A stretch of 52,243 nt of DNA from Barthelona sp. PAP020 (Eukaryota; Metamonada: BaSk clade). The translations under genes were made by a program, and so were the position numbers. The first letter of the stretch is position 1; every line of letters starts with the position of its first letter. The notes under the pieces were generated by a model, which made no database searches, had not been told where the DNA came from, and saw nothing but the letters and a program-made list of their open reading frames with translations. This document shows positions 1-7,233 of this stretch, piece by piece. The stretch spans positions 1-52,243 of the forward strand of contig JARQWU010000006.1 in NCBI GenBank assembly GCA_040182905.1, given 5' to 3'.

Positions 1-155
1 TTGCAAAAGCAAAATTTTAAAGTTTAAACTTTACCTTAGAAAATCTAAAGTTTTTCAACAGATCAATCGGGCCTCGAAAGCCTTTAACCAAATAAACACA
101 ATTCTTTTTTATTCACTCATACGCACAGTGCACAGTGCTTCTTGGCTTGGAAATA
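1..155 (+). repeat. Dispersed ~320 bp element, copy A (partial, cut by window edge)
   Basis: This is the right-hand half of a dispersed repeat whose only full forward copy lies at 34015-34332. It shares the perfect palindrome AAAGTTTAAACTTT, the GGGCCTCGAAAGCC block, the CTTCTTGGCTTGG block and the terminal GGAAATA. It carries a small internal duplication of CACAGTG. It ends directly against kinase coding sequence, so it interrupts that gene. No terminal inverted repeats are visible and no element-encoded protein is recognised. Confidence 0.9.
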
Positions 156-548
156 ATACTCATGCAGCTTGTTTCCACATTAGACTACTGTCACGAATGC
201 GGTTTCACTCATGATGTGAAGCCCAAGAACTTTCTTTTGAGGAATTTAGACGGAAAGGTCATTTCTGCTTTGAGCGATTTTAGGACAGTGAAAGATGAAA
301 ACAGTTTGTTGAGGGTTGGCATGAGCAACGCTATTCCATATCTAGCTCCTGAGAATCTTATTTGGGAAAATAGGAACAAGATAAATCGAAAGGCTGTTGA
401 TGTGTGGGCGTTTGCTGTGGTGATGCTTTATGTGATAACAGGCGTTTGTCCTTGGAATGGTATTGATGATGATGAATTGTACAGAAATTTGGTAGAGGGA
501 AAACTGCCCTACTCTGACGAGATGATTTGTTCAGAAGATGTTTATTGA
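156..548 (+). pseudogene. Protein kinase C-lobe fragment, 5'-truncated and frameshifted
   Basis: The frame starts inside the repeat and continues as the C-terminal half of a eukaryotic protein kinase. Visible parts are an alpha-E-like segment (LDYCHECG), the catalytic loop as THDVKPKN in place of HRDxKxxN, the metal-binding motif as DFR in place of DFG, APEN, and an alpha-F segment beginning DVWAF. The N-lobe (glycine loop, VAIK lysine) is absent: the repeat replaces it. The frame closes at 546-548, while an ankyrin frame one register away opens at 526. The two were therefore probably one kinase-ankyrin gene before a small indel. The altered DFG and HRD positions suggest a pseudokinase or decay. 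Identification as a kinase is secure; whether any product is made is not. Confidence 0.8.
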
Positions 549-1650
549 TACTTTCTCTAGAAATGGCCATATTGAGGAAGAAGTTGCATTTGATGTGATT
601 GACCTTTATATCAAGCATAACATGGATCAAATAGTTGTTCTTGATGCATTTGATGTGGATGGATTTGAAGATAATGGTCGGCCAAAGAAGATATATTATG
701 CAGCATGTGATGGTAACCTTGAGGTTGTTAAGCAGTGTATCAAAGCTGGCATTGATGTGAACAAGCAGGGCAAAAAAGGAAGGACATCGCTTTGGGGAAC
801 TGCTTTAAATGGACATATTGAAGTTGTTGAGTTTTTGTTGGATTTTGGCGCTGATGTCAATTTGTGCATGAATGATGGTAGTTCGCCATTGTACATCAGT
901 TGTCAAAATGGTCATCTTGATGTTGCCAAAATGCTCTTAGATCATGGCGCTGATGTTAATTTGTGTAGGGATGATGAATTTTTTCCATTGTATGTCAGTT
1001 GTCAAAATGGTCATCTTGATGTTGCCAAAATTCTCTTGGAGGATCATAGAGTTGATGTTAATTTGTGTATGAATTATGGTCTCTCTCCATTGCATATTAG
1101 TTGTTATCAAGGTCATTTTGATGTTGCCAAAATGCTCTTAGAAGATCATAGAGTTGATATTAATCAATGTGATATAGATAGTAGGTCTCCATTGTATAGC
1201 AGTTGTTATAAAGGTCATCTTGATATTGCCAAGATGCTTCTAGATTGTCCCGAAATAAACTTATATGGTGAAGATATGCTGTTATTTTTCAATATATTGT
1301 ATACAAGTGATGAACAATGGAAAAAAAACAAAAACAGCATTTTGAGCTGTCCCAATTTAAGACAACAATTGAAGAGTGGCGAACCTGTTGATTTGAAATT
1401 TGAGCATTTGTCCAAATCCGAGTTAATTGAATTGGTGAAGGATAAGGGCTATCTTCTATCAACACTTGTTGAAATGAAGGCAGACAGTATCATCATCCGA
1501 GAATTTGTCAGTGCTGGAGTCTACATGAATCAAAGAGATTTTGATATGTCAATCGACTATTGTTGGGATTTGATTGACATCAATGAAAGGAATGGTGGTA
1601 ATATGCGTCAGTATATTGATGAAGAGATGGAAGATGATGACAGTGATTAG
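538..1650 (+). CDS. Ankyrin-repeat protein with C-terminal CWDL-DIN-NGGNM module (probably once fused to a kinase)
   Basis: The protein has 370 residues. About six ankyrin repeats span roughly residues 50-240; the GHLDVAKMLL pattern recurs and neighbouring repeats are also very alike at DNA level, pointing to recent tandem duplication. From about 290 a non-ankyrin segment ends in CWDLIDINERNGGNM and an acidic tail. The same module closes the unrelated protein at 44101-47109. The first ATG overlaps the end of the kinase frame, and the frame is open from 526, so this start may be an artefact of a frameshift. Ankyrin repeats bind proteins; no target can be inferred. It lies between inverted copies of a dispersed element. 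It could be an expressed orphan or part of a dead kinase-ankyrin gene. Confidence 0.75.
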   Translation: MFIDTFSRNGHIEEEVAFDVIDLYIKHNMDQIVVLDAFDVDGFEDNGRPKKIYYAACDGNLEVVKQCIKAGIDVNKQGKKGRTSLWGTALNGHIEVVEFLLDFGADVNLCMNDGSSPLYISCQNGHLDVAKMLLDHGADVNLCRDDEFFPLYVSCQNGHLDVAKILLEDHRVDVNLCMNYGLSPLHISCYQGHFDVAKMLLEDHRVDINQCDIDSRSPLYSSCYKGHLDIAKMLLDCPEINLYGEDMLLFFNILYTSDEQWKKNKNSILSCPNLRQQLKSGEPVDLKFEHLSKSELIELVKDKGYLLSTLVEMKADSIIIREFVSAGVYMNQRDFDMSIDYCWDLIDINERNGGNMRQYIDEEMEDDDSD

Positions 1651-2144
1651 ATTGATGATGATGATTAGTAAGTGGGTTTGTGTTGTTACATGTTTATTCC
1701 ATTCATGTTTTGTGGATATTTTTTCTTCACATATAGATCATAGTTTTTCTTTTTTTGATATAATCTCTGAGAAAGGTTTTTAACTAACTGAATGATTTGA
1801 AGAGAGCTTGGAATGTTTCATTTGGGGAGCTTTAACTTCACATTGAACTTCCTCTTTCATTTACAATAGAACTCAGATTCTTTGTCTAAGAAACAGAAAA
1901 TACCTTGTTGGACAATTCTTTATAAAAGCAAAAGAACAATTGCTGTGTTGTATTGTGTTGTAGCTGTTAAAGAATTCATCATGAAATTTTCATTGTGCTA
2001 TTTAATAATGAAGGTAATTTGCTACAAATTTCTCTTAGAGTGATCAAAACCAATATTTCTATGTTAATCTCTTCAGTTTTAATTTTCAAAATAGTAAGTA
2101 AGAACATTAAAATTATACTTTTGTTGCATGCAAAGAACAGGGAC
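1651..2144. other. Non-coding stretch after the ankyrin gene
   Basis: AT-rich sequence without a convincing open frame. It is probably the 3' flank of the ankyrin gene running into the repeat cluster. No RNA gene was recognised. Confidence 0.5.
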
Positions 2145-2250
2145 AAGAAAATTTCACCAAATTTTCCTACTTGATCGTCGAAGTTACATTTCAGTCCTTT
2201 AATTCTCCGCTTTGGTTTTGACTAAAATTCATTGAAGTGAGTTTTTGGAT
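2145..2250 (-). repeat. Decayed partial copy of the dispersed element
   Basis: The stretch with TTGATCG, ACATTTCAGTCC and TTTTGACTAAAATT matches, with many substitutions, the part of copy B around 2440-2515 (TTGATCG, ACATTTCAGTCC, TTTTGACTGAAATT). It has the same orientation as copy B and lies about 15 bp before it. This looks like an older insertion next to a younger one. Confidence 0.65.
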
Positions 2251-2265
2251 CAATATTTTTGCAAT

Positions 2266-2583
2266 TATTTCCAAGCCAAGAAGCACTGTGCGTATGAGTA
2301 AACAAAAAAGAATGGGTTTATTCGGTTAAAGGCTTTTGAGGCCCGACTGATCTGCTGAAAAACTTTAGATTTTCTAAGGTAAAGTTTAAACTTTAAAATT
2401 TTCCTTTTGCAAAAATACAAATAAATAGGAATGAAGAAGTTCTCCGAAATTCTCCTGCTTGATCGTTCCAAATACATTTCAGTCCCTCAATTCCCCTCCT
2501 GGGATTTTGACTGAAATTTGCTAGTATGTGTTTTCTGAGTTTACTTTCTGTGTAAATAAATATAGTTGTTTCAGAACTGGACC
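2266..2583 (-). repeat. Dispersed ~320 bp element, copy B (near full length, inverted)
   Basis: This is a reverse-orientation copy of the element at 34015-34332, from TATTTCC (complement of the terminal GGAAATA) to GGACC (complement of the GGTCC start). It includes the AAAGTTTAAACTTT palindrome. It is flanked by ATT on the GGAAATA side and differs from the 34 kb copies by scattered substitutions. With copy A it forms an inverted pair around the kinase-ankyrin module. A ~65-residue open frame runs through it and through the 34 kb copy, but the start codon is not conserved. Confidence 0.9.
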
Positions 2584-2611
2584 AAAAATTCTCAAAAAGT
2601 CATTTTTGTCT

Positions 2612-2714
2612 TGCAAAAATACTTTTGAATAATGTCGCTGATATTAATTTGTGTAGGAATAATGAGATTTCCATATTGTATATCAGTTGTCAACAATGTC
2701 ATCTTGACATATAA
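2612..2714 (+). pseudogene. Ankyrin-repeat relic
   Basis: One frame reads as a single ankyrin repeat (ADINLCRNNEISILYISCQ, then HLDI and a stop). At DNA level it aligns closely with the repeats at about 925-1020 of the upstream ankyrin gene. It lies just outside the outer edge of element copy B. It is a detached fragment of a related ankyrin gene, not a gene in itself. Confidence 0.8.
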
Positions 2715-2829
2715 TTCTATGATGAAAGTTATTAAATCATTGAACACTCTTTTGTTTTAAAAGATAATATTTGTTTCTTTGGACATATTCTCTATATTTC
2801 GTTTACAAAAATATCAGACCTGAGTCTGC

Positions 2830-2900
2830 GCGCCTGTAGTATAATGGTAGAACACCTCGTTGTGGCCGAGGAGGCGCTGGTTCGGTTCCAGCCTGGCGCA
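2830..2900 (+). tRNA. tRNA-His (anticodon GTG)
   Basis: A full cloverleaf folds by eye. The acceptor strands are GCGCCTG and CTGGCGC, with one T-T mismatch at the sixth pair. The anticodon stem is CCTCG/CGAGG around loop TTGTGGC (anticodon GTG). The T stem is GCTGG/CCAGC around TTCGGTT, and the discriminator is A. The base 5' of the acceptor is C, so the extra G-1 typical of tRNA-His is not encoded and would have to be added after transcription. A run of five T at 2903-2907 is a good Pol III terminator. CCA is not encoded and there is no intron. Confidence 0.95.
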
Positions 2901-2902
2901 AG

Positions 2903-2907
2903 TTTTT
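2903..2907 (+). terminator. Pol III oligo-T terminator of tRNA-His
   Basis: Five T residues begin two bases after the tRNA discriminator base, the usual RNA polymerase III stop signal. Confidence 0.75.
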
Positions 2908-2970
2908 AATTTCATAACGTTAGGTAACAGGATCGGGTCTGGGGTTTTGAATTTCAACAATTCACATTAG

Positions 2971-3030
2971 ACGAAAGGGTCAAAATTAAAGGCTTTTCAC
3001 TTTGGACGAAAGGGCAAAATTAAAGACTTT
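2971..3030. repeat. Short direct repeat downstream of tRNA
   Basis: Two copies of a ~25 bp unit, ACGAAAGGG followed by CAAAATTAAAG and CTTT, start at 2971 and 3006 with two small differences. Function unknown. Confidence 0.6.
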
Positions 3031-3621
3031 AATTTATATTTACTAACTGGGGTTGGGGAAATTACTCCATAGTATCTTGGCTGTTTTGGTCAACCGATTC
3101 AGAATTCATAAGACAATAATAATAAATGCTTATAAAGACCTTTATTGTTCTCTGTTAGAGTTTGGGGGTACTTGCATTGCAACTGAGTCATTTTGTGTGG
3201 ATGGTTCAGAACACTCTTAAAATAAAGAAGAAATACTGTAGGTATGGGGCGATTATTTAAATAAAAGAGTGAAATTTTTTTTTCTCTCCAATCAAATTTT
3301 AGATTGTCTTTGTAAGGGTTTCCTCCTTGATAAAACCTTGTAATTCATTACTAATCTACAATATACACTTGTGTCCTTTTAATTATGAATCATTTGATTC
3401 TGTTGATGTTTTACTTCCAATTTAAATATCTTTCAAAATCAGAAATTGCAAAGAAACCTTAAACACATTTATATTGTCTTTTATATGCAATCTAATACTA
3501 TCTTCATTCGACCTTTTCAATTTTGATATTGTGTGAAACAAGAAACATAAAAATCAATTGTAATTACATTTATATAATCTTTGCAATGAAATTCACTCTT
3601 TTCATTAATACTTTATGAAAG
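3031..3621. other. Intergenic, nothing recognised
   Basis: AT-rich sequence between the tRNA and the 3' end of the gene at 3622. No sizeable open frame, RNA fold or repeat was recognised. Confidence 0.5.
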
Positions 3622-4699
3622 CTATTCCAAGTTGGGTAATATGTCAAAATTATCAGATAAATTTGTTGTTTTTGGTTTTGAAGGATTTGGGCTGCTGATT
3701 ATCGTTTTCAATTTTGGAGAAAATTGAAAAGAATTTTGTTGTATTTTTGGAGAAACAAATGCAGTCAGATTGTAATTGTTAGTATCCCTCATAATGTTAT
3801 TGTTACTTGATTGTGCTTCATCTAAGTCTTCATCTTCACTACTATTTTGAGCAACATACCCAGAAGGAATCTCAGATTCATACACAGAAGTATCTGATGG
3901 GTTTGGAACAACTAAATTAGATTCATCATCTTGATTAGACTCTGAAAAATTACTTTCTTCATTCAATTCTATTTTCAAAGTTTCTTCATTTATTGATGAT
4001 ATATTGCCAGGTCTTTCACATGTTTTATTATCAAAAATTTGAGGTGTTGAAGTCGTGATTATTTCATCTGTTGAATTCATATGATCTTTTGAGTTTAAAA
4101 TATCTTCTTCAACTATTTCAAATCTATTCTCATCAAATTTATCTTTATTTTGAATATTTTCATCAAAATTTGACTCAAAGTCAAGTTTTAAGTCGTCATT
4201 TACTTCTGTAACTGTTGTTTGAGTGTTAAAATTAACATTTGAACGATATTTGAGTGATGATAAAACAACAGACACTTCATAAGCAACCTTGGCAATTCTT
4301 TGTCTCTCAATAACAACTTTTTTTTGTAACAAAATGTTTAAATATGATAATTGTTGTTCATCTTTTAACATACGAGAAAATTGATATCCTTTTTGAGCAA
4401 TCCACATCAAGTAAGGCTCTAAACTGGGATCAATTCCCAAATATTCTGCATATTGTATGATAAAATGATCAATTCTCGTCAATTCTTGAATATCCAACAT
4501 TTTATCTAGTTCTTCCAAAGTAAAATCAATGTTTATTGACGACAAATGAGTCTTTAGGTCATCAGAAGAAATTTCTGGTTGAATATCAAAATCAAAATCT
4601 ATTTGAGGTTGTGTTTGAATTTCAATACTTTTCTTTGTTTCTTCATTTTTTGAATCTGGTTTTGGTGGTTCAAAATCAATAACATCTTCTACATTTATC

Positions 4700-4739
<40 letters not shown>

Positions 4740-5838
4740 ATTCTTCTTCTTCTTCTTCTTCCAAATTACTTTCTTCAACATATTCATCATAATCTTGTTC
4801 AATTAATCTTATTTCTTCTTCTTCTTCTTCTTCTTGTTCTTCCTCATAATCATCTTTGGTTCCAAACTCAAAAGCTTGGTCTGAATCAATATTTTCAAAC
4901 AAATCAAATTCTTCCGTCAAATACTCTTTACTAACGAGTGCAATTGACTTTTCTAATTCTAATTTTTCACTCTTGATGAATCGAATGTTTGGAATTCCAA
5001 TGTTTGAATTGATTTGACTTTGAAACTGAATGAACAATCTTTTTGACGGTGGAATAATAAATTTTTCATGGAAAAAAGCAAACTTTTTTAAAAACTTTCG
5101 AATTGTTCCAGATTTTTTTTGATCTTGAATACCGCCATTGATGATGTCATCAAGATTGTAATTTGTTAAAAAAAGTTCAGCTTTAATGAGATCATCTTCG
5201 GTGATGTCATCATCTTCAAATTCTTCATTTTCCAAAATTTTAATGTTGATTGGATTTAATTCAAACCATTCCAATCCATTCTTCTGCAAAAAGTCAGGCT
5301 GTTTAAGAATGTTATAATTTTCACCATAACAATAAGAAATAGGGAGCGAAAACTCATTTTTAGCAGAAAAATAAAGTTTTAAAGGAACAATAAATTTCAT
5401 TGATAAATATTTCACATCTTTTTCAACATCAAAAAAAACTGAAACCTTATTCCCATGATTAGTCCAAAATACAGTTGATATATCAAAATTATTCAGTGCT
5501 GAATCAAAACCTTGCCCAGTTTGTTCAATAATCTTGACAGTGGGATTTAAAATGTGTTCAAAATGACTATTATCATATAAGATCGAATATAAATCTTTGA
5601 ATTCTTTGCAATATATATTTTGTTTTTGTTGTACACTGTTGATTAAAGATTCAATGTATTCAATTTGGTCAGATGAAAAAGTATCAATATCAGCTGACTT
5701 TAAAATCATTTCATTTGCAGCTTTTATTGTTCGTTTCAATATTTCATTGATGGTATTGTAATTTCTTTTTGGAATATCATTATCAGAATTTAATTCAATT
5801 AAATCAATGGATTTAGTTCTACTTTTTCTTTCAAACAT
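3622..5838 (-). CDS. Acidic protein with CEP164-type helical motif (putative basal-body protein)
   Basis: The protein has 738 residues and starts at a clear ATG. Residues 1-310 look globular but unassigned. Residues 330-395 are extremely acidic, including a 13-unit CAT (GAT on the coding strand) microsatellite that encodes poly-Asp. Around residues 455-485 lies YAEYLGIDPSLEPYLMWIA. This resembles the helical segment just before the WW domain of CEP164 and other ciliary WW proteins (EYAxxxGIDP, EPxLMWIA). No WW domain follows. The C-terminal third is Ser/Asn/Glu-rich and probably disordered. In the families that carry it, the motif marks centriole or transition-zone proteins. A ciliary role is inferred and fits the neighbouring RIB43A, but the motif is short and the match is from memory. 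Confidence 0.5.
4701..4739. repeat. (CAT)13 trinucleotide microsatellite
   Basis: Thirteen CAT units on the + strand encode an uninterrupted Asp run in the gene on the - strand. Shorter CTT runs for poly-Glu lie on both sides. Length variation would only change the acidic run. Confidence 0.9.
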
Positions 5839-6029
5839 TAAATTATAAAAATATTTTTGTGTGTTTAAAGTGAAAGATTATGAAAAAAATACTTCTTTTG
5901 TAATTCTGATAAAGACTCAATGATTTATCATTAAAGAAATTTTTTGAATCTTTTGCATACAAAAAGAAACTATATTAATAAAAATTATAGATTTACATAT
6001 AAAAAAGAAGATAGTTCCAAATTAAATGA

Positions 6030-7179
6030 TCAACGAGCAGATTGACCGAAGGCAGAAAAGAAATCATCAGAAACGGTTGTGTCCCTGGTTAATTTAACAT
6101 CTCTTTCCTCATTTGAAAGTTCAAAATTGGCGTTTGCAAATTCCATGACCTTGTCCTTTTTGTATTGGTCAATTTCTTGTTGATTATGCATCATTGATCT
6201 GGCCATATTTTTGTAATTAGCATTGTACATTTCCTCCTCCCTCTTTTTGAGCTCTTCCATTTCCTTCTTTAACTTAATTTGTTCTTCTCTTTCAAGTAGA
6301 ATCTTTTTTTGCTGCTCAGGAGTCAATCCTTTGTAATTGTAGGGAACAATGCGGGTTGGGTCGACAGCTATTGAGTCATTTAAATTTTCGACCATCAAAT
6401 TGCTATTTGAGAAGGTTTTGATGTGACTCTCTGTTAATTCCTTTTCTTCCTCAATTTTCCTCTTCTCCTTCAATTTCTTCTCCTCAGCAAGTCTTAGATT
6501 TATTTGGTCCAGTTCACTCAATCTGTCCATTTTGATTTTTTCATGTTCTTCGGTGAGGGCATTCATTCTTTCGGACATTCTCAACAAATGGGTTTCAAAA
6601 GCTTTGTCTTGTTGATTTGAAAAAGCATTTTGCGCTTTTTTGATTTCGACTTGCTCTTCCCACCAAGCTTGACATTGCTCAAGCTGTTTTGCAATACGCT
6701 CCAATCGAGAATCATCTTCACCATCAAATAGCCTTGCACTTCCAGCCATTTCAGCCATTTCTTCGGGTTTCGAAGTGTCAAAATCTTTTCTGTTCAAATC
6801 GTACTCTTTGCGGTCTTCAAAACGTTGATGCTTCTCGCGATATTCATTCAAACGCAAATCTGTAATTTGTCGCTCCTCCTCAAACATCTGAGAGACCATT
6901 TCCATCTTGCGTGCAGCCTCAATCAACATTTGATCATACATTTTGTCTTCTTGTTTTTCCATTTCTGCACGCTTCTTCTTCTCTTCAATTTGCTGTTGGA
7001 CAACATCTACATCAACCTACGCAGTTAGTTTTTAGGTTTCAGAATAAAAATACTCCAATTTGTCTTTGATAAGGATTCAAAATTCTGTCGCGACGTTGCT
7101 TGTTGAATTCTCTACGTCTTTCAATTTCGGCTTGTTTCTTGAGTTCTGCTTGTTGAGCAAAGGAGAATATGTCGGTCAT
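6030..7179 (-). CDS. RIB43A-like flagellar doublet-microtubule protein (two exons)
   Basis: Exon 1 is 7179-7054 (42 codons) and exon 2 is 7016-6030, joined in phase 0 across a 37-nt intron to give 370 residues, close to the family's usual ~380. The splice restores IGVDVDVV, matching the conserved IGVDVDAL signature of RIB43A. The rest is charged, helical coiled coil rich in Glu, Lys and Arg. RIB43A is a microtubule inner protein of ciliary and flagellar doublets near the partition protofilaments. The ATG at 7179 lies 54 bp from the divergent AP-3 delta gene, so they share a promoter region. Without the intron the gene would seem to start at an internal Met (6962). Confidence 0.9.
7017..7053 (-). 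other. 37-nt spliceosomal intron in RIB43A-like gene
   Basis: On the coding strand it starts GTATTT and ends ACTAACTGCGTAG, so the branch-like ACTAAC is part of the last 13 nt. It contains an in-frame TGA and is not a multiple of three. Removing it joins exon 1 to the conserved IGVDVD motif. Confidence 0.9.
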
Positions 7180-7233
7180 TTCAAAAGAAAAATTTTCAAT
7201 TGGGGTCTTTCAACATTCTTTTTTTGATCCAAA
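7180..7233. promoter_or_regulatory. 54-bp divergent promoter region (RIB43A / AP-3 delta)
   Basis: Only 54 bp separate two opposed ATGs, so both promoters and 5' UTRs must lie here or overlap the genes. A TCAACATTC stretch with a T-run precedes the AP-3 delta ATG. No motif can be proven by eye. Confidence 0.5.

Noticed and set aside
538-1250. Ankyrin DNA repeats as a CRISPR-like or satellite array
   Set aside because: The periodicity is ~99-102 bp and in frame, fully explained by ankyrin repeats of 33-34 residues.
2265-2477. 70-codon - strand frame as a gene
   Set aside because: It lies wholly in the dispersed element and its start codon is not conserved in other copies.
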